Below are positions 39,419 through 49,097 of a stretch of DNA of 64,000 bases, one piece after another. Both the position numbers and the translations under genes were made by a program. Numbering within the stretch: position 1 is the stretch's first letter; every line of letters starts with the position of its first letter. A model generated the notes under the pieces. The model searched no databases, was not told where the DNA came from, and saw only the letters and a program-made list of their open reading frames with translations. This DNA is from Planctomycetota bacterium (lineage in GTDB: Bacteria > Planctomycetota > Phycisphaerae > Phycisphaerales > UBA1924): positions 1 through 64,000 of the forward strand of contig JAJRPN010000019.1 in the NCBI GenBank assembly GCA_024280755.1. The letters are read 5' to 3'.

Positions 39419-40804
39419 CTACGGGCGACGCTTGCTCGCAACCGCAGTCAGCCAAGCCCCAGTTGCAACCGCATCCTCAGTCTCAAAGACCCATACAGCC
39501 TGGTGGTCGTTGTCCAGTGCCCGCATGATCAATGATCGCATCCCAGTATCAGTAGAATCAATCGCAATATCAAACCGATCCAGAACCACACCATCAGATC
39601 CGACAAGCTCAACTGTTCCAAGAATATTCGCATCAATATTCGCATCGAATACCTGAACAATCTGAGCCTCATCACGCGTCAAAACACGAACCAACCGATC
39701 AATTGCTTCGCCATTGAGACTATCAGCCTTCGCATCCCCGATCATCCATTCCCCAACAGAACGCGTTGCACTCAATCGAGCAACTCCATCACGCCCATTG
39801 ATCCGCACAGTTTCAATCGAGGCTGTCCCTTGCGGGCTCGGTGTCTTACTCATATAGGCCTGCGCAGACGATGTCAGCTTGGCGAGTTGCTCGCTCTCAA
39901 GCGTCACTACCGCGGTATCATCAGCATTGAGAATCTTCGCATACACCAACGATCCACCAACATCTGCCCGGCTCCCAATCACCAGCGTTACATATGATTC
40001 CCCAGCTCCCATTCGAACCGTCGCAATCGGCGTCTCAAACCCGCTTGTTGCCGCATCTTGATCGTCATCAATAAACGCATTTGCCTGAAGTGAGATCAAC
40101 ACCTTTACCAAATCTTCAATAGTCTCCCGATCACCATGAACAGCATAAGGTTCTTCGATTACCCACCCGGTTCTTGTTCGAGCAAGCACAACCTTCGCGC
40201 CGCCAGCTTCGAGTTCTACAGAGCGTACACCAGAGTTCGAGAGATTAAACAGCCGACGCGATCGCCACTTCATCATTCCGTTGTGAACAAAGGTTTCTAC
40301 AATCGATCGATCAACCCGTCCAAACCAGCGTTTGGTCGCAATCCCATCTTGGCCTCGCTCTTCAACACGAACCCCAGTAAAACCGCCCGCAGATTCCGAA
40401 TCAAAGACCACCCAAATCCAACTCCCATCTCCTCGGCGAATCTCAAGCTCGCCCCCTTCTGCTGAGACAAGATCAACATCCGAGAGTTGAATCTGAGCCG
40501 TCGCCAATGCCCGAATCCCACTACGAGCCTTGATCGATTCAACACCCCATGCCCGGTCCAGCCCGCCGCGAGTATAATGGATCACCCATTGATCGGGAGT
40601 CTCAGGATCTCGCTCAAGGATCTCGCGTTTCCCATCAACAATCCGAACGAGCCCATCAACATGTGCTGGATCAAAGCCAAAGGTACGCATGGTTGATACC
40701 GGAACCATTGCTGCGGTTTTCGCCTGACGAGCCCGAACTGCGATCACGCCAGCTCCAAGAATGCCAGCGACAATAATCCAAATACAAAGTGTGCGTATCG
40801 ACAT
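39419..40804 (-). CDS. DUF4340-like membrane-anchored protein
   Basis: 461 residues. One N-terminal membrane segment (about 5-23), the rest outside. Repeated beta-alpha units with the pattern W-x-I-x(2)P...D...V..L...L (for example GWVIEEPYAVHGDRETIEDLVKVLI, shortened motif WVIEEP) resemble DUF4340, a family usually found beside gliding-type ABC transporter genes (GldG-like). No such transporter is in the window, so it may be an orphan. Function unknown. Confidence 0.65.
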   Translation of the reverse strand: MSIRTLCIWIIVAGILGAGVIAVRARQAKTAAMVPVSTMRTFGFDPAHVDGLVRIVDGKREILERDPETPDQWVIHYTRGGLDRAWGVESIKARSGIRALATAQIQLSDVDLVSAEGGELEIRRGDGSWIWVVFDSESAGGFTGVRVEERGQDGIATKRWFGRVDRSIVETFVHNGMMKWRSRRLFNLSNSGVRSVELEAGGAKVVLARTRTGWVIEEPYAVHGDRETIEDLVKVLISLQANAFIDDDQDAATSGFETPIATVRMGAGESYVTLVIGSRADVGGSLVYAKILNADDTAVVTLESEQLAKLTSSAQAYMSKTPSPQGTASIETVRINGRDGVARLSATRSVGEWMIGDAKADSLNGEAIDRLVRVLTRDEAQIVQVFDANIDANILGTVELVGSDGVVLDRFDIAIDSTDTGMRSLIMRALDNDHQAVWVFETEDAVATGAWLTAVASKRRP

Positions 40805-40867
40805 ATCTCTATCCTATCGTCAGATGATGGACACATGCCCCAGACTATGCCGACAAAGACAAGAATC

Positions 40868-41560
40868 ATGAACGAATCTACCTCACAATCCCGCCCGCTC
40901 ATCGCCATCACTTCCGATCTCATGATCCGAAAAGATCGCCCAACCGCCTATCTCACCATGACCTACGCCCATGCCGTTCACCAAGCCGGTGGCATCCCAG
41001 TCATCCTCCCGCCAATCCCAGCCAACGCAGCAGATCTCATCACCCATTTCGACGCCTTCATCCTCTCCGGCGGCGACGATCCCAAAACCGAATCCTTCGG
41101 CCAGCCAACCCACAAAGCCTCCATCCCAGTCATCGAAGCACGCCAATCTTTCGAGACCCAGCTCATCGAGCAACTCGATCACCATCCAGATATCCCAGTC
41201 CTCGGCATCTGTCTAGGAATGCAAATGCTCGCCCTCTGCCGAGGCGGCACCCTCAACCAACACCTCCCAGACACCCTCGCAACCCATGCTTCACACTGGG
41301 ATAACGAACACACGATCGAATCGAATAATGAGTCCATTCTCCCATCTGGCACCATCTGGTCAGGGCATCGACAAGCAGTCAGCGATCCGGCAAACTTCCG
41401 AGTCCTTGCCAAATCTCCCGATGGCATCATCGAAGCCTTCGATGATCCGAATCGCGCCTTCTTGTTGGCTATCCAATGGCATCCAGAGCGGACAAGCGAT
41501 CCAAAGCTCGGTCAAGATCTTTTCAATCGACTCGTGCAAGCAGCATCAATCGAGCATTAG
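40868..41560 (+). CDS. Class I glutamine amidotransferase-like peptidase C26 (PuuD-like)
   Basis: About 230 residues from ATG 40868. The nucleophile Cys is in VLGICLGMQML and the His-Glu pair in AIQWHPER; SGGDD and the N-terminal ITSDLM...YL...Y...V..AGG pattern match gamma-glutamyl-GABA hydrolase-type C26 enzymes. It probably hydrolyses a gamma-glutamyl amide. No other putrescine genes are near, so the substrate is open. Its 3' end overlaps the convergent metF stop by four bases. Confidence 0.87.
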   Translation: MNESTSQSRPLIAITSDLMIRKDRPTAYLTMTYAHAVHQAGGIPVILPPIPANAADLITHFDAFILSGGDDPKTESFGQPTHKASIPVIEARQSFETQLIEQLDHHPDIPVLGICLGMQMLALCRGGTLNQHLPDTLATHASHWDNEHTIESNNESILPSGTIWSGHRQAVSDPANFRVLAKSPDGIIEAFDDPNRAFLLAIQWHPERTSDPKLGQDLFNRLVQAASIEH

Positions 41561-42495
41561 AACTCGAGCATCGATCCATTGCCCAACTGATCCGAGTTCA
41601 CAGCCCCAAGTGTCTTGTATATCTCACGCGTTGCGCCAGAAGTATTGAGCGTATAAAAATGAATCCCGGCGACACGATGATCAAGCAAATCGCGAGACTG
41701 TTCGGTTGCCCAATGCGTCCCAACCCGTTGAATTGCTTCGTGCGATCCATCAGTCCGACGAACCATTCGTAACAACGGCCCAGGGAACCGCATTCCTAGG
41801 GCAAGCTCGCTCATCCGCTTCATACCTGAAATCGTCTGAATCGGCATGATCCCCGCAATAATCGGAATCCGAATCCCAGACATCTCGCATCGATCCCGAA
41901 AGTCATACAAGTCTCGATTATCAAAGAACATTTGCGTGATGATATAGTCCGCCCCAGCGTCAACCTTTGCCTTGAGATAGTCCATCTCTTCAAGCCGATT
42001 CGGCGTCCCCGGATGCCCTTCAGGAAAACCAGCAACACCAATACCAAACCCAGGAAATCCATTCTTCCCGACATACTCATCGCTCACCTTACGAATAAAG
42101 TACACCAACTCCGAAGCATTCGAAAACCGATCACTCCCCCAGTCATGGTCCTCATTCGCCGGTGCATCGCCGCGCAACGCAAGAATACTCTGTATTCCCC
42201 GCTCGGCATAACCCGCAACAATTTTACGAATCTCCTCCTCACTATGTTTCACACAAGTGAGGTGGGGGACGGTTGCAATCCCAGTTTCTTCACGCACTTT
42301 GTGGACAAGTTCACGCGTAAGTTGACGAGTCGAACCACCCGCACCATAGGTCACACTCACAAACGAGGGCCCGAGCGCTTCGAGCTTAACAATATGATCA
42401 AACAACTTCGCCGCCCCCGCAGCAGTCTTTGGTGGGAAAAACTCAAATGAGAAAGTCGTCCTTGAACTATTCAAAATGTCCCGAAAATGCTTCAC
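41557..42495 (-). CDS. metF: 5,10-methylenetetrahydrofolate reductase
   Basis: 312 residues. SFEFFPPKTAAG at the N-terminus (catalytic Glu), VTYGAGGSTR, HLTCV, LALRGDAP and the FF(D)N segment ITQMFFDN are diagnostic of MetF, an FAD enzyme making 5-methyl-THF for methionine synthesis. No RNA regulatory element is evident in the 100 bases upstream. Other methyl-cycle genes (ahcY, ArsR-methyltransferase) lie 3-5 kb away on the same strand. Confidence 0.95.
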   Translation of the reverse strand: MKHFRDILNSSRTTFSFEFFPPKTAAGAAKLFDHIVKLEALGPSFVSVTYGAGGSTRQLTRELVHKVREETGIATVPHLTCVKHSEEEIRKIVAGYAERGIQSILALRGDAPANEDHDWGSDRFSNASELVYFIRKVSDEYVGKNGFPGFGIGVAGFPEGHPGTPNRLEEMDYLKAKVDAGADYIITQMFFDNRDLYDFRDRCEMSGIRIPIIAGIMPIQTISGMKRMSELALGMRFPGPLLRMVRRTDGSHEAIQRVGTHWATEQSRDLLDHRVAGIHFYTLNTSGATREIYKTLGAVNSDQLGNGSMLEF

Positions 42496-42599
42496 GATGC
42501 TTCCCGCCTGTCTTCGCTCAAGAATCCGATCATATATCGGTTATTTACTGCTCGACAATAAGATGATACTCTGAAATGGTCATCAATAGCCGTGTAGCG

Positions 42600-43046
42600 A
42601 TGGGTATGCAACGATTGTTCATCATTGCAGTTTTGATCGGCATCCTGCTCCCCGCACTCGTTGGAGCAAAGCAAACCGTAACATTCCTTATCTGTTCCAC
42701 CCACATGCGTCAAATCGCCACAGGTTGGCAACTCTACGCCGACACAAACTGAGATGTTTCCGTCCCCGCCCAGCCCGGAAGATATACCGATGAATCCCGC
42801 AATGTCTACTCCGTGGGCAACGACTCCCAATACGGACCGCGATGGTTCGCCGTCATCGGTGCAGCAGCCGGAGGCCTGATCAACTCCCCTGTCCGCACAT
42901 CTTCCATCAATGCTTCTTTCACTGTCATGCTCGCCGACTCGATGGGTACTGCTGACGGCTCGGTCCTTGCCCTCGATGACAAAGCCACCAATGCCAAGTT
43001 CACCGGCTCGCATATCAACAAACTGCCCCCAAAGCTCAACCGATAA
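42600..43046 (+). pseudogene. Decayed type II pseudopilin (DUF1559-like) gene
   Basis: In the frame of 42600 the translation begins with a hydrophobic helix (IIAVLIGILLPALVGAK) and then MRQIATGWQLYADTN, both typical of planctomycete pseudopilins with a prepilin-type N-terminus, although the G/E cleavage residues are gone. An in-frame TGA follows at 42750. After it the frame continues with QYGPRWFAVIGAAAGGLIN and VMLADSMGTADG, also typical of this family, but the region between and the C-terminus are shortened. The gene is therefore truncated at the start, interrupted by a stop and deleted internally. It occupies most of the 665-base gap between metF and the LuxR-type gene. Confidence 0.75.
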
Positions 43047-43160
43047 CCATTTATCGCCCCAAAGCACCAAAAGTACCCAAAGATCATCATGTGATTCAGA
43101 GTCGGTTTCTGGTACACTCACCATCAATGAGTCATCCCAAGGCTCCGATGGAGATTCCCA

Positions 43161-43958
43161 ATGTTCGCCGATCTGTCCGCAAGAGATGTCCACCAATGCC
43201 ACCAAATCGCAGGCCAATGCCGCGATCTCGGTGCGAGCGTTGACGCATGGCGAGACAATCTTCTCGCCACCCTCCGCGAGTTTGTCGGCGCGCAAGTCAT
43301 CATCAACTCCGAGATCGAAAACTTCGGCATGACCGGCGACTCCGAACCAAACTTTCTCGGTATCCACCGCGCAGGATGGATCTCCGACGAGGCCGAAACC
43401 CGCTGGCGAGAATATGCCCAGTCCATCCCCGTCGAACGCACACCCGAATATCCCTACCTCTCCAAGTTCTCGGGACAAACAATGGTCCTCTCCCGCAACC
43501 AAATCTGGGGAAAAAACACCTGGTATCGCTCGCACACCTACAACGAAATCCATCGCGAGTGCGGCATCGACGACTACATCATCTCTATCTGCCCAACCAA
43601 TATCCCCGGCCGATGCACAACCCTCTGGCTGCACAAAGGCGTTGGCTCGCGCGACTTCACCCCACGCGAACAAGGCATTATCTCGCTTATCCATATGACC
43701 ATCAACAACGAGATCGGGACATACTTGGCTGCTGCTGATGAACCCGCACTCTCTTCGCTCACCAGCCGACGCCTGCAAGTCCTCGACCGCCTGATCGCAG
43801 GCGATTCCGAAAAACAAATCGCATTCCAACTCGAAGTCGGCAAAGCTGCAATCCACGATCATGTTCTTGCGATCTATCGCCACTATAAAGTCTCGTCGCG
43901 AGGGGAACTCCTCGCCAAGTTCATCGGGCGTGCCCGTCCCAAGTTCGACAAAAACTAA
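43161..43958 (+). CDS. LuxR-type helix-turn-helix transcriptional regulator
   Basis: 265 residues; start supported by GGAG seven bases upstream. The C-terminal 60 residues (LTSRRLQVLDRLIAGDSEKQIA...) form a LuxR/GerE-type DNA-binding domain, with the family's LSxRExEVL entry altered to LTSRRLQVL. The N-terminal 190 residues look like a GAF/autoinducer-type sensor fold with many Trp/Tyr but no recognised ligand motif. A long open frame on the opposite strand is a shadow. Targets unknown. Confidence 0.82.
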   Translation: MFADLSARDVHQCHQIAGQCRDLGASVDAWRDNLLATLREFVGAQVIINSEIENFGMTGDSEPNFLGIHRAGWISDEAETRWREYAQSIPVERTPEYPYLSKFSGQTMVLSRNQIWGKNTWYRSHTYNEIHRECGIDDYIISICPTNIPGRCTTLWLHKGVGSRDFTPREQGIISLIHMTINNEIGTYLAAADEPALSSLTSRRLQVLDRLIAGDSEKQIAFQLEVGKAAIHDHVLAIYRHYKVSSRGELLAKFIGRARPKFDKN

Positions 43959-43972
43959 TTCATCGAGAACAA

Positions 43973-45151
43973 TCATCCGCGTACCCTCTCCGCGATAACC
44001 GCTGTCAGCTTCTGATCGATCCGGTACACCAAAACCGTCATCTGGTTATTGCTCCCCTTGCCCCGCAACGCCTTTTGTTCAACATCAGGATTGATCACCG
44101 CGCCGCGCGTTCGGACTTCAACAATCCCCCCATCAAGACTGCGAAGCGCAGCCTTCACCTTCTTCCGATTCCACTTGATCACATCATGCACCTTGTGCCA
44201 CCGTACCATCGGATGCTCAACTGGTTCAATCGGTTCATCAGCCGTCACCATCCCCGTTCCCGGATGAACAAGCCTGGTCTTGGTCAGTTCTAAGAACTCC
44301 CCAACTAAATCCGCCCGCTCCAAACACGGATCAAGCGTCCCCAAATACGCCCCAATTTCATTCGATTCATCAGGTCGCCATGCCTCGCCAGCAATCGAAC
44401 ACACCGATCCATCAATACCCAGCTTTGTCGCACGCCGTTCACACTCGCCAGCTAGTTTTCCAACCCAAAGCACCGCCTGCGTTAGCCCACCAACCTCCGA
44501 CAAAATCTCAACCTCGCCCGCGGGCAAGTCATACGCATTCACGCCCGGATTGAGCTTAATCGCACCGCCATCAAACCGCTCGATCAGCTTCTCCCAAACC
44601 TTTGGCCCCGGCATAAAATCCTCAACACTCAGTGTCCTTGTTCCCTGATCAGTCCGTCGAGCAGGATCAAGATGAAACCCGTCCCCAGCCGGGCAGTCAT
44701 CAAACGCATCCCCACACACCACATCAAATTCAGTGTTATGCCCATACATCCACACCCGATTCGGATTGCTATCAACTCCGATCGGCTTCAATCCAACCTG
44801 CCCAAGCCCCCATGAATCTCCACCAATTCCACAGCACAAATCCGCGACCGTCGAACCTTGTCCAAGTACTGATGCAAACCGTTTCGCCTTATGCACACTC
44901 GAAATTGCAGAACTCGCCATCTCAATCCCAGTTATATCCGAGATCATCCGCGCTGCGAAATCAGCATTAAGCTTCTTGGCGCCCTTCACCCTCGCCCGCG
45001 TAGCGTCGCTCGTTGCTCGCACTTGCTCGGCAGACATCGTTTTACGCATCGCAACAATCTGCGCAGTCGTCGGCGACAAGGGCATCACGCAAATAGCAGC
45101 TTCACCATCAACGGTGCCGAGCCATTTCCAAATGTTGAGTTCTTCAGTCAT
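43973..45151 (-). CDS. Class I SAM-dependent methyltransferase, THUMP-like type
   Basis: About 392 residues from ATG 45151. The SAM-binding motif I is ADLCCGIGGD, with acidic residue in GVDSNP and a catalytic-type loop FHLDPARR that resembles the NPPY position of base methyltransferases. The C-terminal 90 residues (TRGAVINPDVEQKALRGKG region) match the THUMP-like domain found after such cores. The target, RNA or small molecule, is unknown. It is 61 bases downstream of ahcY on the same strand, so its by-product SAH would be handled by the same transcript. Confidence 0.75.
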   Translation of the reverse strand: MTEELNIWKWLGTVDGEAAICVMPLSPTTAQIVAMRKTMSAEQVRATSDATRARVKGAKKLNADFAARMISDITGIEMASSAISSVHKAKRFASVLGQGSTVADLCCGIGGDSWGLGQVGLKPIGVDSNPNRVWMYGHNTEFDVVCGDAFDDCPAGDGFHLDPARRTDQGTRTLSVEDFMPGPKVWEKLIERFDGGAIKLNPGVNAYDLPAGEVEILSEVGGLTQAVLWVGKLAGECERRATKLGIDGSVCSIAGEAWRPDESNEIGAYLGTLDPCLERADLVGEFLELTKTRLVHPGTGMVTADEPIEPVEHPMVRWHKVHDVIKWNRKKVKAALRSLDGGIVEVRTRGAVINPDVEQKALRGKGSNNQMTVLVYRIDQKLTAVIAERVRG

Positions 45152-45212
45152 CAAAAAGGACGGCGAACCTTCCGATACGCCGCCCTGTAGTTCGTCTCAA
45201 TAAACAGCAGTC

Positions 45213-46712
45213 TTAGTACCGATAGTGATTCGGCTTGTATGGCCCATCAACGGGAATATCCAAGTAGGTCGACTGATCGTCAGTCAACTTGGTCAACCGA
45301 ACACCCAACTGATCAAGATGCAAACGCGCAACCTGCTCATCGAGATGCTTGGGCAACACATGCACCGAGTTGTCGTACTTCTCAAGATGCTCAGCGAGCT
45401 CAATCTGTGCGATCACTTGGTTGGTGAAGCTTGCACTCATCACAAAGCTCGGATGCCCGGTCGCACAACCAAGGTTCAACAAACGACCCTCAGCAAGAAC
45501 CAGAATACTCGTGCCCTTCGACTTAAACACGAACTCATCGAACTGAGGCTTGATGTTAATCCGTTCAACATCAGGATCCTTCATCAAAGGCTCCATCTGG
45601 ATCTCATTGTCAAAGTGACCAATGTTCCCGATGATCGCCTTGTTCTTCATCCGCTTCATGTGATCGAGCGTGATGATGTCCTTGTTGCCGGTAGTTGTGA
45701 TAAAGATATCAGCATACTCAACCGCATCTTCGAGCGTCAAGACCTGATACCCTTCCATCGCAGCCTGTAACGCACAGATCGGATCGATCTCGGTCACAAT
45801 CACGCGACAGCCTTGTCCTTTGAGCGACTGGCAACATCCCTTGCCGACATCGCCGTAACCACATACAACAGCGACCTTGCCCGAAAGCATGACATCGCTC
45901 GCACGGTTCAAACCATCAATCAATGAATGACGACAACCGTATACATTGTCGAACTTTGACTTCGTAACCGAGTCATTCACATTAATCGCAGGGAACGGGA
46001 GCTTGCCCTTCGCGGCCAACTGGTACAAACGATGCACACCAGTAGTGGTTTCTTCCGAGATACCACGAAGCAAAGGCGTGTTCTTCTGGAACCAACCAGG
46101 ATTCCCGTCAATCGTCGCACGAATGGTCGCAAGCACATGTTTCCACTCTTCGGCGTCACTGTCCGCATTCCATTCTGGAACCGAGCCAGCATCTTCGTAA
46201 TCTTTCCCGTTGATCATAAACAATGAAGCATCGCCGCCGTCGTCCACAATCTGCTCTGGTCCCGATCCATCAGGATAAGTCAACGCCTGCTTGGTACACC
46301 ACCAATATTCCTCAAGCGTTTCACCCTTCCAAGCAAACACGGGAACACCCTTCGGGTTCTCAGCTGTGCCACCATCTTCGGTTCGACCAACAACAACCGC
46401 AGCTGCTGCAAAGTCTTGTGTAGAGAAAATATTGCACGAACACCAACGCACATTGGCGCCAAGTGCCGTCAGTGTTTCGATCAACACTGCTGTCTGCACG
46501 GTCATGTGCAGCGATCCCATGATCTTGAGCCCCTTGAGCGGCTTGCTCTCGCCGTACTGTGCCCTGAGTGCCATCAAACCCGGCATCTCATGCTCAGCGA
46601 GCCGAAGCTCTTTGCGTCCATGCTCATGCTCATTCAAATCACGGACTTTAAACTGCAAGCCATTGATCTCGTCAACGCTCATCATGTTCGGTGCGGTTGT
46701 TGTTGCGGTCAT
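45213..46712 (-). CDS. ahcY: Adenosylhomocysteinase
   Basis: 499 residues. GYGDVGKGC (NAD-binding loop), [28 protein letters not shown] with the catalytic Lys/Asp and the C-terminal KPNHYRY (Lys/Tyr contacting NAD of the partner subunit) are intact. The insertion of about 40 residues relative to short forms is present, as in most bacterial enzymes. It splits SAH into adenosine and homocysteine. AAGGGAAA precedes the start. It lies 40 bases after the ArsR-methyltransferase gene. Confidence 0.97.
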   Translation of the reverse strand: MTATTTAPNMMSVDEINGLQFKVRDLNEHEHGRKELRLAEHEMPGLMALRAQYGESKPLKGLKIMGSLHMTVQTAVLIETLTALGANVRWCSCNIFSTQDFAAAAVVVGRTEDGGTAENPKGVPVFAWKGETLEEYWWCTKQALTYPDGSGPEQIVDDGGDASLFMINGKDYEDAGSVPEWNADSDAEEWKHVLATIRATIDGNPGWFQKNTPLLRGISEETTTGVHRLYQLAAKGKLPFPAINVNDSVTKSKFDNVYGCRHSLIDGLNRASDVMLSGKVAVVCGYGDVGKGCCQSLKGQGCRVIVTEIDPICALQAAMEGYQVLTLEDAVEYADIFITTTGNKDIITLDHMKRMKNKAIIGNIGHFDNEIQMEPLMKDPDVERINIKPQFDEFVFKSKGTSILVLAEGRLLNLGCATGHPSFVMSASFTNQVIAQIELAEHLEKYDNSVHVLPKHLDEQVARLHLDQLGVRLTKLTDDQSTYLDIPVDGPYKPNHYRY

Positions 46713-46752
46713 TTTGGTGTTTCCCTTGTATATCTACTCGTTGTGTAACTTA

Positions 46753-47733
46753 CTATTCAACATGGGCCACCGCTGCAAAAAGCGAAGGCCCAGACGCATC
46801 AATATCCGGGCGAAGCTTGTTCACCCGAACATTCTTGAAATCGGCTTCTTTGAACATCTCAATCCGTTCTTTTTCAGAAAAACCAAGATGAACATGCCCC
46901 ATCGCATGTTTATATTCATGGCGGTCATGCGCGCACATATCAACAATCAGGAGCATCCCCCCGTTATTGGTAGTCCGAAGCACGCGCTTCATTTCTTTGA
47001 GTGCATCAATATGCTCATCCACATGGTGCAAAACAAGCACACACGCCGCAACATCAATGCTCCCGCTCTCCAATGGTAAATCAGTCAACTCACCCTGGAT
47101 AAAATCAACATTCTTCGCATCATGCCCAGTCTCACGCAAGCGTTCCTTCGCCGCATCAAGCATCTCAGGCGAACGATCAATCGCACTCACACGCTCAACC
47201 CAAGGCGACATCAACTCCGTTGCATTCCCCGTCCCGCATCCCAAATCCGCAACATGCCAAGTCGGATTCAAAAAACCAAGCAAAGAGTAATCTGTAAACG
47301 CTCGCCCAAACATATCATTGCGAAGATCATCCCACTCGCCAGCTACCCGCCCAAAGAAACCAGCAGAATCGGTCATCCGTTCCGCAAGCACCGCCTGCAA
47401 ACGCCGATCATCTTCGCGCAAACTCGGATCATTCCCAAGCTGATCCCGCAAAGTGACCCAAATAGATCGCAACTGAATCGGCAGATCATCAAGCACCACG
47501 CGGTAATACGCCGCAGGCCCAGATGTCCGCTTGAACAACCAACCCCCATCAGCCAACACCCGAAGATGCCGAGATCCTGAAGACTGCGGTATCTGAAGCA
47601 CACGCACCAACTCGCCCACAGCGAGTTCCTGTTGTTCAAGCACCCGGAGCATCCGTAGACGCACCACATCCCCAAGCTGCGAAAGCACCTCTACGGCGGA
47701 CTGACTCGTAACTGATGTTGTAATTTTAGTCAT
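46753..47733 (-). CDS. ArsR-type regulator fused to a SAM-dependent methyltransferase
   Basis: 326 residues. An ArsR winged helix (about 8-95, VVRLRMLRVLEQQELAVGE...SSGSRHLRVL) is joined to a class I methyltransferase (about 140-320) with motif I VADLGCGTGN and motif LVLHHVDE. Metal-binding cysteines of classical ArsR proteins are absent from the recognition helix. It heads a block with ahcY and another methyltransferase. Fusions of this type are commonly found next to methyl-cycle genes and a role as SAM/SAH-sensing repressor is plausible but inferred. Confidence 0.87.
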   Translation of the reverse strand: MTKITTSVTSQSAVEVLSQLGDVVRLRMLRVLEQQELAVGELVRVLQIPQSSGSRHLRVLADGGWLFKRTSGPAAYYRVVLDDLPIQLRSIWVTLRDQLGNDPSLREDDRRLQAVLAERMTDSAGFFGRVAGEWDDLRNDMFGRAFTDYSLLGFLNPTWHVADLGCGTGNATELMSPWVERVSAIDRSPEMLDAAKERLRETGHDAKNVDFIQGELTDLPLESGSIDVAACVLVLHHVDEHIDALKEMKRVLRTTNNGGMLLIVDMCAHDRHEYKHAMGHVHLGFSEKERIEMFKEADFKNVRVNKLRPDIDASGPSLFAAVAHVE

Positions 47734-47832
47734 TTATCCTATCATCCAGAAATACGGATGAAAGAATACCAACTGCCGAACCATTCGTCAACCCAATCGA
47801 GCAGAATTCAATGCAATCAAGGACAAGATTCT

Positions 47833-48513
47833 TCAGGGCTGCACTGCCAGCGATGGTCCAGTGATCATCCCAAACGACTCAAGCCGATGAAGAATCACGG
47901 CATCAGAACGGTCAAACCAGAGCGCATAGCGGAGATACTCAATCTCCAATTGCTGATCTTCGAGCGTACCAGCAAAGTCTGCCATGGCAATATACGGATC
48001 GGCATTTCTCCCTTGCCCCTGCGAAATCGCCAACAGCAGGGCTTCGCGTGCCTCGTCCATCTGCCCAACTTGCTGAGCATATCGAGCAAGCCGCAAATAC
48101 CCTGACCCATCTTCGCCTTCACGCATCGTCTCACTCAAAAGCTTCATCAACGCGTCCGTCCGGTTTCCCTGGACCAACGCATCGGCTAATCCTTCAAGAT
48201 ACTCAACATTCCCAGGCTTGAGATCATGAGCAATCCGAAGATGCCCCGCAGCCTGGTCATATTTCCCAAGCCGAGTCTCCACCATCCCAAGCCGATACTC
48301 CGCAAGTGCCGACTGTGGACGAATATCAACATATTCCGACCACAACGCATACGCACGCGCATCGTTCCCCTCTTCCTCAGCAACCGCAGCCTGAATATGC
48401 AGATCATTGAGCGAAAGTGTCCGCTTCACTTTGTCCACAGAAGTACATCCGACGAGGGCACTCGATGAAAAAATACCGAGCAATACAATCGTTGCGGCTT
48501 TCATACACTTCAT
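47833..48513 (-). CDS. TPR-containing lipoprotein
   Basis: 226 residues. Signal peptide with lipobox ALVGC (Cys23) indicates a lipid-anchored envelope protein. At least three tetratricopeptide-like units follow (AEYRLGMVETRLGKYDQAAGH at about 70-90; later units at about 100-135 and 140-175). Such proteins act as assembly scaffolds; partner unknown. Its position beside the ArsR-methyltransferase gene gives no clear link. Confidence 0.82.
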   Translation of the reverse strand: MKCMKAATIVLLGIFSSSALVGCTSVDKVKRTLSLNDLHIQAAVAEEEGNDARAYALWSEYVDIRPQSALAEYRLGMVETRLGKYDQAAGHLRIAHDLKPGNVEYLEGLADALVQGNRTDALMKLLSETMREGEDGSGYLRLARYAQQVGQMDEAREALLLAISQGQGRNADPYIAMADFAGTLEDQQLEIEYLRYALWFDRSDAVILHRLESFGMITGPSLAVQP

Positions 48514-48641
48514 AACTCAACTCTCCAACTGCAATGGATCTACTTAAAAAGGCCAAAGGGGCATTCCTGTTCGACATGGTAGCGTCATCCCCATCCACAC
48601 ACCAGCCATTGCCCACTTGATCATGCGGATACCATACAGAT

Positions 48642-49040
48642 ATGCACACATCCGTGATCCTCATCCACAATCTCCCCGATGGCTCATCCCATTTCGACTG
48701 GCTGGTCGATCGGCCAGAACTCCAATCCGAACACCGTCTCCTCGCATTCCGTTGCCAACACCGACCGGACTCGACGGATCATTCCGATTTTCAAGCCATC
48801 AAACTCCCCAACCATCGTGCCATCTACCTCACCTACGAGGGCCAAATCTCAAACAACCGAGGAACAGTCCAACGCCTCGAAGCCGGGAAAGTCGTTCATC
48901 TCGAACAAACACCCCATTCCATCAACATTCTCATCAACTGGCCAAACCAAACCATCGCCTATAGAGCAACTCTAGATCCACAAAACACAACGCTCTGGAA
49001 CTTTCATCAACATGCCCCCAACTCACCACTGGACGCGTGA
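48642..49040 (+). CDS. Small LigD 3'-phosphoesterase-like domain protein
   Basis: 132 residues. The N-terminus VILIHNLPDGSSHFDWLV and the centre YLTYEGQISNNRGTVQRLEAG match the stand-alone relatives of the DNA ligase D phosphoesterase domain (HDxPxGxHWDLxLE ... YEGPISGxRGxVxR). The first His, the HxD segment (here SHFD) and the glycine-rich strand are kept, so 3'-end DNA or RNA processing is possible. No ligase or Ku gene is in the window. Assignment by motif reading only. Confidence 0.6.
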   Translation: MHTSVILIHNLPDGSSHFDWLVDRPELQSEHRLLAFRCQHRPDSTDHSDFQAIKLPNHRAIYLTYEGQISNNRGTVQRLEAGKVVHLEQTPHSINILINWPNQTIAYRATLDPQNTTLWNFHQHAPNSPLDA

Positions 49041-49097
49041 TCCATTTTATGGTACGCTCTAGCCTTGATTCACCGCCTTGAGTTCAGGAGACTGTAG

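Noticed and set aside
42492..43976. 494-codon open frame on the minus strand
   Set aside because: It is antisense to the LuxR-type gene and the pseudopilin remnant, has no domain motif, and is open only because of codon bias on the plus strand.
47734..47832. Possible SAH or SAM riboswitch upstream of the ArsR-methyltransferase / ahcY block
   Set aside because: The leader is short and I could not find the conserved stems of SAH, SAM-I or SAM-II elements; the metF and CBS leaders were also negative.
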